This document shows, in pieces, positions 13,739 to 26,249 of a DNA stretch of 64,000 bases. Where the stretch lies: positions 338,327-402,326 of the forward strand of contig JAEOAD010001993.1 of assembly GCA_036365145.1 (NCBI GenBank), written 5' to 3'. The first letter of the stretch is position 1. Every line of letters starts with the position of its first letter. The translations under genes were made by a program, and so were the position numbers. This stretch comes from Orientallactaga sibirica. Taxonomy: Eukaryota > Chordata > Mammalia > Rodentia > Dipodidae. Below the pieces are notes generated by a model. It saw only the letters and a list, made by a program, of their open reading frames with translations. It was not told the DNA's origin and ran no database searches.

Positions 13739-15723
13739 CATTTGTAAAGTAGTTTGTTGAGAAAATTAACATCTTCATTGCCGAACATTGTACTGTGTGA
13801 AATAAGCTCATTCGGTTCTAGGAATCACTTGCTTTCCTACAAAGAAGGTTGAGTGCAGCCAGTTCAAACTTTCCTTGTTAATGTAATCTAAAAGGATGCA
13901 CAACTTAGTAGATTGGCCTCATTTCTAAAGTAGTTTCTTTAAAAAAAAGAAACATATTCAGTAACTAACACTGTACTGTGTGAAATGTTAATTCGCTTCT
14001 AGGAATCAGTTTAATTTCTACGAAGATGGTTGAGTGCAGCAAGTTCAAACTTTCCTTGTTAATGTAGTCTAAAAAGATGACCAAGTTAGGAGATTCGCCT
14101 CATTTGTAAAGTACTTTGTTGAGAAACAAACATCTTCATTGCCGAACATTGCACTATGTGAAATAAGCTCATTCGGTTCTATGAATCAGTTGCTTTCCTA
14201 CAAAGAAGTTTCAGTGCAGCAAGTTCAAACTTTCCTTGTTAATGTAATCTAAAAAGATTCACAACTGAGTAGATTGGCCTCATCTCCAAAGTAGTTTGTT
14301 TAGAAAACAAACATCTTCCTTTCCGAACACTGTACTATGTGAAATGACCTAGTTCAGTGCGAGGAATCACTTGCTTTCCTACGAAAATGGTTGAGTGCAG
14401 CATGTTCAAACTTGCCTAGTTTGTGTAATCTAACAAGATGTACAAGTTAGTGATTTCGCGTCATTTCTAAAGTGGTTCCTTTAGAAAACAAACATCTTCA
14501 GTACGGAACACTGTACTGTTTGAAATAAGATAATTCGGTTCTAGGAATCAGTTTTCTTTCTACGAAGACTGTTGAGTTTTGCAAGTTCAAACTTTCCTTG
14601 TTAATGTAATCTAAAAAGATTTCCATGTTAGTAGACTCGCCTCATTTCTAAAGTAGTTTCTTTACAAAACAAACCTTCATTGCCAAACATTGTACTGTGT
14701 GAAATAAGCTTATTCGGTTCTAGGAATCAGTTTACTTTCTACGAATATGGTTGAGTTTAGCAAGTTAAAACTTTCCTTGTTAATGTAATCTAAAAAGATG
14801 CACAACTTCGTAGATTGGCCTCATTTCTAAAGTAGTTTCTTTAGAAAAGAAACATCTTCAGTACCGAACACTGTACTGTGTGAAATAAGTTAATTCGCTT
14901 CTAGGAATCAGTTTAATTTTTACGAAGACGGTTGAGTGCAGCAAGTTCAAACTTTCCTTGTTAATGTAATCTAAAAAGATGGCCAACTTAATAGATTCGC
15001 CTCATTTGTAAAGTAGTTTGTTGAAAAAACAAACATCTTCATTGCCAAAGATTGTACTGTGTGAAATAAGCTCATTCGGTTCTAGGAAACAGTTGCGTTC
15101 CTACAAAGAAGGTTGAGTGCAGCAAGTTCAAACTTTCCTTCTTAATGTAACCTAAAAAGATGCACAACTTAGTAGATTGGCCTAATTTCTAAAGTAGTTT
15201 GTTGAGAAAACAAACATCTTCATTACCGCACACTGTACTATGTGAAATGAGCTAGTTCGGTTCTAGGAATCACTTGCTTTCTACGAAGAAGGTTGAGTGC
15301 AGCAAGTTCAAACATTCCTTGTTAATATAATCTAAAAATATGGCCAAATTAGCAGATTCAACTCATTTGTAAAGTAGTTTGTTGAGAAAATTAACATCTT
15401 CATTGCCGAACAGTGTACTGTGTGAAATAAGCTCATTCGGTTCTAGGAATCACTTGCTTTCCTACAAAGAAGGTTGAGTGCAGCAAGTTCAAACTTTCCT
15501 TGTTAATGTAATCTAAAAATATGCAAAACTTAGTAGATTGGCCTCATTTCTAAAGTAGTTTCTTTAGAAAAGAAGCATCTTCAGTACCGAACACTGTACT
15601 GTGTGAAATGTTAATGCGCTTCTAGGAATCAGTATAATTTCTAAGAAGATGGTTGAGTGCAGCAAGTTCAAACTTTCCCTGTTAATGTAATCTAAAAAGA
15701 TGGCCAAGTTAGGAGATTCGCCT

Positions 15724-15783
15724 AATTTCTAAAGTAGGGTCTTTAGAAAACAAACCTTCATTGCAAGTTAGTGGATTCGCGTC
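15724..15783. repeat. Severely truncated monomer (~60 bp)
   Basis: The 'atttctaaag' landmark at 15724 is followed by the next at 15784, so only about 60 bp of a monomer remain. 'cttcattgc' is joined directly to 'aagttagtggattcgcgtc', removing about 121 bp. The upstream monomer also carries the rare 'aaagtagggtcttt'. The identical join is found in block 2 at about 35967-36028, so the deletion predates the block duplication and is a good anchor for aligning the two blocks. Confidence 0.88.
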
Positions 15784-17283
15784 ATTTCTAAAGTAATTTC
15801 TTTAGAAAACAAACATCTTCAGTACCGAACACTGTACAGCGTGAAAAAAGATAATTCGGTTCTAGGAATCAGTTTCCTTTCTACGAAGATGGTTGAGTTT
15901 AGCCAGTTCAAACTTTTCTTGTTAATGTAATCTAAAATGATGTCCAAGTTAGTAGATTCGCCTCATTTCTAAAATAGGGTCTTTAGAAAATAAACCTTCA
16001 TTGCCAAGCATTGTACTGTGTGAAATGAGGTAATTCGGTTCTAGGAATCAGTTTACTTTCTACAAAGATGGTTGAGTTTAGCAAGTTCAAACTTTCCTTG
16101 TGAATGTAATCTGAAAACATGTCCAAGTTAGTAGATTTGCCACATTTGTAAAGTAGTTTGTTGAGAAAACAAACATCTTCACTGCCGAACACTGTACTGT
16201 GTGAAATAAGTTAATTCGCTTCTAGGAATAAGTTTAATTTCTACGAAGATGGTTTAGTGCAGCAAGTTCAAACTTTCCTTGTTAATGTAATCTAAAAAGA
16301 TGGCCAAGTTAGTAGATTCACCTCATTTGTAAAGTAGTTTGTTGAGAAAACAAACATCTTCATTGCCGAACATTGTACTGTGTGAAAAAAGCTAATTCGG
16401 ATCTAGAATTCAGTTGCTTTCCTACAAAGACGGTTGAGTGCAGCAAGTTCAAACATTCCTTGTTAATGTATTGTAAAAGGATGCACAACTTAGTGGATTC
16501 GACTCATTTCTAATGTAATTTCTGTAGAAAAAAAACATCCTCAGTACCTAACACTGTACTGTGTGAAATAAGTTAATTTGCTTCTAGGAATCAGTTTAAT
16601 TTCTAAGAAGATGGTTGAGTGCAGCAAGATCAAACTTTCCTTTTTAATGTAATCTAAAAAGATCGCCAAGTTAGGAGATTCGCCTCATTTGTAAAGTACT
16701 TTGTTGAGAAAACAAATATTTTCATTGCCGCACATTGTACTGTGTGAAATAAGCTCATTCGTTTCTAGGAATCAGTTGCTTTCCTACAAAGAAGGTTGAG
16801 TGCAGCAAGTTCAAAGTTTCCTTGTTAATGTAATCTAAAAAGATGCACAACTTAGTAGATTGGCCTCATTTCTAAAGTAGTTTGTTTGGAAAACAAACAT
16901 CTTCATTACCGCACTCTGTACTATGTGAAATGAGCTAGTTCGGTTCTAGGAATCACTTGCTTTCTTACGAAAAAGGTTGAGTGCAGCAAGTTCAAACTTT
17001 CCTTGTTAATGTAATCTAAAAAGATGGCCAAATTAGTAGATTCACCTCATTTGTAAAGTAGTTTGTTGAGAAAACAAACATCTTCATTGCCGAACTTTGT
17101 ACTGTGTTAAAAAAGCTATTTCGGATCTAGAATTCAGTTGCTTTCCTACAAAGACGGTTGAGTGCAGCAAGTTCAAACATTCCTTTTTAATGTATTCTAA
17201 AAAGATGCACAACTTAGTGTATTCGCCTCATTTCTAAAGTAGTTTGTTTAGAAAACAAACATCTTCCTTACCGAACACTGTAC

Positions 17284-19272
17284 TATGTGAAATGAGCTAG
17301 TTTGGTTCTAGGAATCACTTGCTTTCCTACGAAGAAGGTTGAGTGCAGAAAGTTCAAACTTGCCTAGTTTGTGTAATCTAACAAGATGTACAAGAAAGTG
17401 GCTTCGCGTCATTTCTAAAGTAGTTTCTTTAGAAAAGAAACATCCTCAGTACCTAACACTGTACTGTGTGAAATATGTTAATTCGCTTCTAGGAATCAGT
17501 TTAATTTCTACGAAGATGATTGAGTGCAGCAAGATCAAACTTTCCTTTTTAATGTAATCTAAAAAGATGGCCAAGTTAGGAGATTCGCTTCATTTGTAAA
17601 GTACTTTGTTGAGAAACCGAATATCTTCATTGCCGAACATTGTACTGTGTGAAATAAGCTCATTCGTTTCCAGGAGTCAGTTGCTTTCCTACAAAGAAGG
17701 TTGAGTGCAGCAAGTTCAAACTTTCCTTGTTAATGTAATCTAATAAGATGCACAACTTAGTAGATTGGCCTCATTTCTAAAGTAGTTTGTTTAGAAAACA
17801 AACATCTTCATTACCGAGCACTGTACTATGTGAAATGAGCTAGTTCGGTTCTAGGAATCACTTGCTTTCCTACGAAGAAGGTTGAGTGGAGCAAGTTCAA
17901 ACTTGCCTAGTTTGTGTAATCTAACAAGATGTATAAGTTAGTGGATTCGCATCATTTCTAAAGTAGTTTCTTTAGATAACAAACGTCTTCAGTACTGAAC
18001 ACTGTCCTGCGTGAAATAAGATAATTCGGTTCTAGGAATCAGTTTAATTTCTACGAAGATGGTTGAGTTTAGCAAGTTCAAACTTTCCTTGTTAATGTAA
18101 TCTAAAAAGATGTCCAAGTTGGTAGACTCACCTCATTTATAAAGTAGTGTCTCTTATGAAACAAACCTTCATTGCCAAACATTGTACTGTGTGAAATGAG
18201 CTAATTTGGTTCTAGGAATTAGTTACTTTCTCGGAACATGGTTGAGGGCAGCAAGTTCAAACTTTCCTTGTTAATGTAATCTAAAAAGATTGCCAAGTTA
18301 GGAGATTCGACTCATTTGTAAAGAACTTTGTTGAGAAAATTAACATCTTCATTGCCGAACATTGTACTGTGTGAAATAAGCTCATTCGGTTCTAGGAAAC
18401 AGTTGCTTTCCTACAAAGAAGGTTGAGTGCAGCAAGTTCAAACTTTCCTTGTTAATGTAATCTGAAAAGATGCACAACTTAGTAGATTGGCCTCATTTCT
18501 AAAGTAGTTTCTTTAGAAAAGAAACATCTTCACTACCGAACAATGTACTATGTGAAATAAGTTAATGCGCTTCCAGGAATCAGTTTAATTTCTACGAAGA
18601 AGGTTGAGTGCATCAAGTTCAAACTTTTCTAGTTTGTGTAATCTAACAAGATATACAAGTTAGTGGACTCGCCTCATTTCTAAAGTAGTTTCTTAGGAAA
18701 GAAACATCTTCAGTACCAAACACTGTACTGTGTGAAATAAGTTAATTTGCTTCTAGGAATCAGTTTAATTTCTACAAAGACGGTTGAGTGCAGCAAGTTC
18801 AATCTTTCCTTGTTAATGATATCTAAAAAGATGGTCAAGTTAGGAGATTCGCCTCATTTGTAAAGTACTTTGTTGAGAAAATAAACATCTTCATTGCCGA
18901 ACATTGTACTGTGTGAAATAAGCTCATTCGCTTCTAGGAATCAGTTGCTTTCCTACAAAGAAGGTTGAGTGCAGCAAGTTCAAACTTTCCTTGTTCATTT
19001 AATCTGAAAAGATGCACAACTTAGTAAATTGGCGTCATTTCTAAAGTAGTTTGTTTAGAAAACAAACATCTTCATTACCGAACACTGGACTATGTGAAAT
19101 GAGCTAGTTCGGTTTTAGGAATCACTTGCTCTCCTAGGAAGAAGGTTGAGTGCAGCAAGTTCAAACTTGCCTAGTTTGTGTAATCTAACAAGATGTACAA
19201 GAAAGGTGATTCGCGTCATTTCTACAGTAGTTTCTTTAGAAAACAAACATCTTCAGTACCCAACACTGTACT
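17284..19272. repeat. 11-monomer unit, single copy in block 1
   Basis: These 11 monomers (about 1988 bp) run from 'actatgtgaaatgagctag' (in the 'tttggttc' version) to 'cagtacccaacactgtact'. In block 1 the segment occurs once. In block 2 the same 11 monomers occur three times in tandem (37704-43667). Internal marks shared by all copies include 'gaaaccgaatatc', 'cgtttccaggagtcag', 'agataacaaacgtc', 'gtgtctcttatgaaac' and 'ttctaggaattagttac'. This copy is the unamplified state and lets the join of the amplified copies be read. Confidence 0.87.
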
Positions 19273-19787
19273 GCGTGAAATAAGAAAATTTGGTTCTAGG
19301 AATGAGTTTCCTACCTACGAAGATGGTTGAGTTTAGCAAGTTCAAAATTCCTTGTTAATGTAATCTAAAAAGATGTCCAAGTTAGTAGAGTCTCCTCATT
19401 TCTAAAGTAGTGTCTTTAGAAAACAAACCTTCATTGCCAAACATTGTACTGTGTGAAATGAGCTAATTCGGTTCTAGGAATCAGTTTCCTTTCTACGAAG
19501 ATGGTTGAGGGCAGCAAGTTCAAACTTTCCTTGTTAATGTAATCTTAAAAGATGGCCAAGTTAGAGGATTCACCTCTTTTGTAAAGTAGTTTGTTGAGAA
19601 AATTAACATCTTTATTCGCGAACATTGTAGAGTGTGAAATAAGTTCATTCGGTTCTAGGAATCACTTGCTTTCCTACAAAGGAGGTTGTGTGCAGCAAGT
19701 TCAACCTTTCCTTGTTAATGTAATCTAAAAAGATGCACAACTTAGTAGATTGGCCTCATTTCTAAAGTAGTTTCTTTAGAAAAGAAA

Positions 19788-19887
19788 CATCTTCAGTACC
19801 GAACACTATACTATGTGAAATGAGCTAGTTCGTTTCTAGGAATCAGTTGCTTTCCTACGAAGAAGGTTGAGTGCAGCAAGTTCAAAA
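19788..19887. repeat. Junction piece between block 1 and block 2
   Basis: Up to about 19787 the sequence matches 44182 and upstream. From about 19800 it matches about 2798-2884 ('gaacactatactatgtg', 'gttcgtttctagg', 'aagttcaaaatttcc'). From 19888 it matches 2341 onward ('tttcctagtttgtgtattc'). About 100 bp of a later block-1 monomer are thus inserted between the end of block 1 and the start of block 2. All joins are in monomer register. This is what an unequal exchange or replication switch between homologous monomers would leave. Confidence 0.72.
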
Positions 19888-22800
19888 TTTCCTAGTTTGT
19901 GTATTCTAAAAATATGTACAAGTTAGTGGATTCGCCCCATTTCTAAAGTAGTTTCTTTAGAAAAGATACATCTTCAGTACTGAACACTGTACTGTGTGAA
20001 ATAAGTGAATTCCCTTCTAGGAATCAGTTTAATTTCTACGAAGATGGTTGAGTGCAACAAGTTCAAACGTTCCTTGTTAATGTAATCAAAAAGATGGCCA
20101 AGTTAGTAGATTCGCCTCATTTGTAAAGTAGTTTTTGAGAAAACAAATATCTTCATTGCCAAACATTGTACAGTGTGAAATAAGCTCTTTTGGTTCTAGG
20201 AATCAGTTGCTTTCCTACAAAGAACGTTAATTGCAGCAAGTTCAAACTTTCCTTGTTAATGTAATCTGAAAAGTTGCACAACTTAGTAGATTGGCCTCAT
20301 TTCTAAAGTAGTTTGTTTACAAAACAAACATCTTCATTACCGAACACTATGCTATGTGAAATGAGCTAGTTCGTTTCTAGGAATCAGTTGCTTTCCTACG
20401 AAGAAGGTTGAGTGCAGCAAGTTCAAAATTTCCGTGTTAATGTAATCTAAAAAGTTGCACAACTTAGTAGATTGGCCTCATTTCTAAAGTAGTTTGTTTA
20501 CAAAAACAAACATCTTCATTACCGAACACTATACTATATGAAATGAGAGCTACTGTTCTAGGAATCACTTGCTTTCCTACGAAGAAGGTTGAGTGCAGCA
20601 AGTTCAAACTTTCATCGTTTGTGTAATCTAACAAGATTTACAAGTAAGTGGATTCGCTGCGTTTCTAAAGTGGTTATCTTATAAAACAAACATCTTCAGT
20701 ACTGAACACTGTACCGCGAAATAAGTTAATTCGCTTTCTAGGAAACAGTTTTCTATGAAAATGGTTGAGTGCAGCAAGTTCAAACTTTCATCGTTTGTGT
20801 AATCTAACAAGATTTACAAGTAAGTGGATTCGCATCATTTCTAAAGTGGTTATCTTATAAAACAAACATCTTCAGTATCGAACACTGTACTGTGTGAAAT
20901 AAGTTAATTCGCTTCTAGGAATCAGTTTAATTTCTACGAAGAAGGTTGAGTGCAGAAAGTTCAAACTTTCCTAGTTTTGTAATCTAACAAGATGTACAAG
21001 TTAGTTGATTCGTCATTTCTTTAAATTAGTTTCTTTAGAAAACAAACCTTCATTGCCAAACATTGTACTGTGTGAATTGAGATAATTCGGTTCTAGGAAT
21101 CAGTTTACTTTGTACGAAGATGGTTGAGTGCAGCAAGTTCAAACTTCCTTGTTAATGTAATCTAAAAAAGATGTCCAAGTTAGTAGATTTCACTCATTTG
21201 TAAGGTAGTTTGTTGAGAAAACAAACATCTTCATTGCGGAATATTGTACTGTGTGAAAAAGTTAATTCGAATCTAGAATTCAGTCGCTTCCTACAAAGAC
21301 GGTTGAGTGCAGCAATTTCAAACATTCCTTGTTAATGTAATCTAAAAAGATGCACAACTTAGTGGATTCACCTCATTTCTAAAGTAATTTTGTTGAAAAG
21401 AAACATCTTCAGTACTAACACTGTACTGTGTGAAATAAGTTAATTCGCTTTCCAGGAATCAGTTTAATTTCTACGAAGATGGTTGAGTGCAGCAAGTTCA
21501 TACTTTCCTTGTTAATGTAATCTGCAAAGATGGCCAAGTTAGTAGATTCACCTCAATTGTAAAGTAGTTTGTTGAGAAAACAAAATCTTCATTGCCAAAC
21601 ATTGTACGTGTGAAATGAGCTGATTCGGTTCTAGGAATGAGTTGCTTTCCTACAAAGAATGTTGAGTGCAGCAAGTTCAAACTTTCCTTGTTAATGTAAT
21701 CTGAAAAGTTGCACAACTTAGTAGATTGGCCTCATTTCTAAAGTAGTTTGTTTACAAAACAAACATCTTCATTACCGAACACTATACTATGTGAAATGAG
21801 GTCGTTCGGTTCTAGGAATCCCTTGCTTTCCTACGAAGACGTTTGATTGCAGCAAGTTCAAAGTTTCTCGTTTGTGTAATCTAACAAGATTTACAAGTTA
21901 GTGGATTCGCGTCATTTCTAAAGTGGTTTCCTTATAAAACAAACATCTTCAGTTGTGAACACTGTACTGTGTAAAATAAGTTAATTTGGTTCTAGGAATC
22001 AGTTTCCTTTCTACGAAGATGGTTGAGTGCAGCATGTTCAAACTTTCCTTGTTAATGTAATCTAAAAAGATGGCCAAGTTAGCAGAGTCACCTCATTTGT
22101 AAAGTAGTTTGTTGAGAAAATTAACATCTTAATTGCCGAACATTGTACTGTGTGAAATAAGCTCATTCGGTTCTAGGAAACACTTGCTTTCCTACAAAGA
22201 AGGTTGAGTGCAGCAAGTTCAAACTTTCCTTGTTAATGGAATCTAAAAGGTGCACAACTTAGTAGAATTGCCTCTTTTCTAATGTAGTTTCTTTAGAAAA
22301 GAAACATCTTCAATACCGAACACTGTACTGTGTGAAATGAGTTAATTCGCTTCTGGGAAAAGTTTAACTTCTACGAAGATGGTTGAGTGCAGCAAGTTCA
22401 AACTTTCCTAGTTTGTGTAATCTAACAAGATGTACAAGTTACTGGATTCGTGTCATTTCTAAATTAGTTTCTTTAGAAAACAAATATCTTCAGTACCTAA
22501 CACTGTACTGTGTGAAATAATTTAATTCAGTTGTAGGAATCAGTTTCCCTTTCTACGAAGATGGTTGAGTTTAGCAAGTGCAAACTTTCCTTGTTAATGT
22601 AATCTAAAAAGATGTAAAAGTTAGTAGATTCACCTCATTTCTAAAGTAGTTTCTTTACAAAACAAAACCTAAATTGCCAAACTTTGTACTGTGTGAAATG
22701 AGCTAATTAGGTTCTAAGAATCAGTTTAATTTCTAGGAAGAAGGTTGAGTGCAGCAAGTTCAAACTTTCCTACTTTGTGTAATCTAACAAGATGTACAAG

Positions 22801-25800
22801 TTAGTGCATTTGCCTCATTTCTAAAGTAGTTTGTTTAGAAAAGAAACATCTTCAGTACCTAACACTGTACTGTGTGAAATAAGTTAATTCGGTTCTAGGA
22901 ATCAGTTTAATTTCTACGAAGATGGTTGAGTGCAGCAAGTTCAAACATTCCTTGTTAATGAAATATAAAAAGATGGCCAAGTTAGCAGATTCACCTAATT
23001 TGTAAAGTAGTTTGTTGAGAAAACAAACATCTTCATTACCAACACTATACTATGTGAAAAGAGCTCTGTTCGGTTCTAGGAATCACTTGCTTTCCTACGA
23101 AGAAGGATGAGTGCAGCAAGTTCAAACGTTCCTCGTTTGCGTAATCTAACAAGATGTACAATTTAGTGGATTCAGCGTCGTTTCTAAAGTGGTTTCTTTA
23201 GAAAACAAACATCTTCTGTACTGAACACTGTACTGTGTGAAATAAGTTATTTCGGTTCTAGGAATCAGTTTCCTTTCTACGAAGATGGTTGAGTGCAGCC
23301 AGTTCAAACTTTCCTTGTTAATGTAATCTAAAAAGATGGCCATGTTAGCAGAGTCACCTCATTTGTAAAATAGTTTGTTGAGAAAATCAACATCTTTATT
23401 GTTTAACATTGTACTGTGTGAAATAAGCTCATTCGGTTCTAGGAATCACTTGCTTTCCTACAAGGAAGGTTGAGTGCAGCAAGTTCAAACATTCCTTGTT
23501 AATGTAATCTAAAAAGATGCACAACTTAGTAGAATGGCTTCATTTCTAAAGTATTTTCTTTTATAAAAGAAACATCTTCTGGCCCGAACACTGTACTGTG
23601 TGAAATAAGTTAATTCGCTTCCTGAATCAGTTTAATTTCTGCGAAGAAGGTTGAGTGCAGCAAGTTCAAACTTTCCTTGTTAATGTCATCTTAAAAGATG
23701 GCCAAGTTAGAAGATTCACCTCATTTCTAAAGTACTTTGTTGAGAAAACAAACATCTTCATTGCAAAACATTTTACTGTGTGAAATAAGCTCATTCGGTT
23801 CTAGGAATCAGTTGCTTTCCTACAAAGAAGGTTGAGTGCAGCAAGTTCAAACTTTCCTTGTTAATGTAATCTAAAAAGATGCACAATTTAGTAGATTGGC
23901 CACATTTCTAAAGTAGTTTCTTTAGAAAAGAAACATCTTCAGTACCTAACACTGTACTGTGTGAAATAAGTTAATTCGTTTTCTAGGAATCAGTTTAATT
24001 TCTACGAAGATGGTTGAGTGCAGCAAGTTCAAACTTTCCTTGTTAATGTAATCTAAAAAAAGATGGCCAAGTTAGTAGATTCGCCTCAATTGTAAAGTAG
24101 TTTGTTGAGAAAAACAAACATCTTTATTCCCAAACATTGAACTGTGTGAAATAAGCTCATTCGGTTCTAGGAATCAGTTGCTTGCCTATAAAGAATGTTG
24201 AGTGCAGCAAGTTCAAACTTTCCTTGTTAATGAAAACTGAAAAGATGCACAACTTAGTAGATTGACCTCATTTCTAAAGTAGTTTGTTTACAAAACAAAC
24301 ATCTTCATTACAGAACATTATACTATGTGAAATGAGCTAGTTCGGTTCTAGGAATCACTTGCTTTCCTACGAAGAAGGTTGAGTGCAGCAAGTTCAAACT
24401 TTCCTAGTTTGTGTAATCTAACAAGATAAACAAGTTAGTGCATTCGCCTCATTTCTAAAGTAGTTTCTTTAGAAAAGAAACATCTTCAGTACTGAACACT
24501 GTACTGTGTGAAATAAGGTAAATCGGTTCTAGGAATCAGTTTAATTCCTAAGAAGATGGTTGAGTGCAGCAAGTTCAAACTTCCCTTGTTAATGTAATCT
24601 AAAAAAGATGCACAACTTAGTAGATTGGCCTCATTTCTAAAGTAGTTTGTTTACAAAACAAACATCTTCATTACCGAACACTATACTATGTGAAAAGAGC
24701 TCGTTTGGTTCTAGGAATCACTTGCTTTCCTACAAAGAAGGATGAGTGCAGCAAGTTCAAACGTTCCTCGTTTGTGTAATCTAACACGATGTACAAGTTA
24801 GTGGATTTGCCTCATTTCTAAAGTGGTTTTTTTAGAAAACAAACATCTTCAGTACTGAGCACTCTACTGTGTGAAATAAGTTAATTCGGTTCTAGGAATC
24901 AGTTTCCTTTCTACGAAGATGGTTGTGTGCAGCAAGTTCAAACATTCCTTGTTAATGTAATCTAAAAAGATGGCCAAGTTAGCAGATTCGCCTCATTTGT
25001 AAGGTAGTTTGTTGAGGAAACAAACATCTTCATTGCCGAACATTGTACTGTATGTAAAAGCTAATTCGGTTCTAGAATTCAGTTGCTTTCCTAAAAAGAA
25101 GGTTGAGTGCAGCAAGTTCAAACTTTCCTTGTTAATGTAATCTAAAAAGATGGCCAAGTTAGTAGATTCGCCTCATTTGTAAAGTCCTTTGTTGAGAAAA
25201 CAAACATCTTCATTGCCGAACATTGTACTTTGTGAAATAAGCTCATTCGGTTCTAGGAATCAGTTGCTTTCCTACAAAGAAGGTTGAGTGCAGCAAGTTC
25301 AAACGTTCCTTGTTAATGTAATCTGAAAAGATGCACAACTTAGTAGATTGGCCTCATTTATAAAGTAGTTTGTTTAGAAAACAAACATCTTCATTACCAA
25401 ACACTGTACAGTGTGAAATAAGTTAATTCGCTTCTAGGAATCAGCTTAATTTCTACCAAGAATGTTGAGTGCAGCAAGTTCAAACATTCCTTGTTAATGT
25501 AATCTGAAAAGATGCACAACTTAGTAGATTGGCCTCATTTCTAAAGTAATTTCTTTAGAAAACAAACATCTTCATTACCGAACACTGTACTATGTGAAAT
25601 AACCTAGTTCCGTTCTAGGAATCACTTGCTTTCCTACAAAAGAAGGTTGAGTGCAGCAAGTTCAAACTTTCCTAGTTTGTGTAATCTAACAAGATGTACA
25701 AGATAGTGTATTCGCCTCATTTCTAAAGTAGTTTCTTTAGAAAAGAAACATCTTCAGTACTGAACACTGTACTGTGTGAAATAAGTGAATTCGCATCTAG

Positions 25801-26249
25801 GAATCAGTTTAATTTCTACGAAGATGGTTGAGTGCAGCAAGTTCAAACTTTCCTTGTTAATGTAATCTAAAAAGATGGCCCAGTTAGTAGACTCGCCTCA
25901 TTTGTAAAGTAGTTTTTGAGAAAAACAAACATCTTCATTGCCAAACATTGTACTGTGTGAAATAAGCTCATTCGGTTCTAGGAATCAGTTGCTTTCCTAC
26001 AAAGAAGGTTGAGTGCAGCAAGTTCAAACTTTCCTTGTTAATGTTATCTGAAAAGTTGTAGAAAATTCTAATTTCTAAAGTAGTTTGTTTACAAAACAAA
26101 CATCTTCATTAGAACACTATACTATGTGAAATGAGCTAGTTCGCTTTTAGGAATCATTTCCTACGAAGAAGGCTGAGTGCAGCAAGTACAAACTTTCGTT
26201 TTGTAATCTAACCAGATTTACAAGTTAGTGGATTCACGTCGTTTCTAAA

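Larger units (their letters stand above)
2341..19787. repeat. Block 1: ~17.45-kb segment of the array, repeated as block 2
   Basis: This is a long run of diverged monomers whose exact order of variants reappears from 19888 on. Anchor pairs are: 'gtgtattctaaaaatatg' near 2352/19899; 'aaagcag' in 'cctcatttctaaagcag' near 9986 and again near 27503 and 30213; two grossly truncated monomers (near 13650/33900 and 15740/35985); and the rare 'tttattcgcg' at 19611/44006. The offset is 17547 at the left end, falls slowly to about 17517 by small indels, then steps to about 20227, 20425 and 24395 where block 2 carries extra monomers. The subfamily order is irregular (for example A, C, B, C, B, C, B, A, B, A between about 5600 and 7400), so the shared order is not chance. 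No gene is present. Confidence 0.88.
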
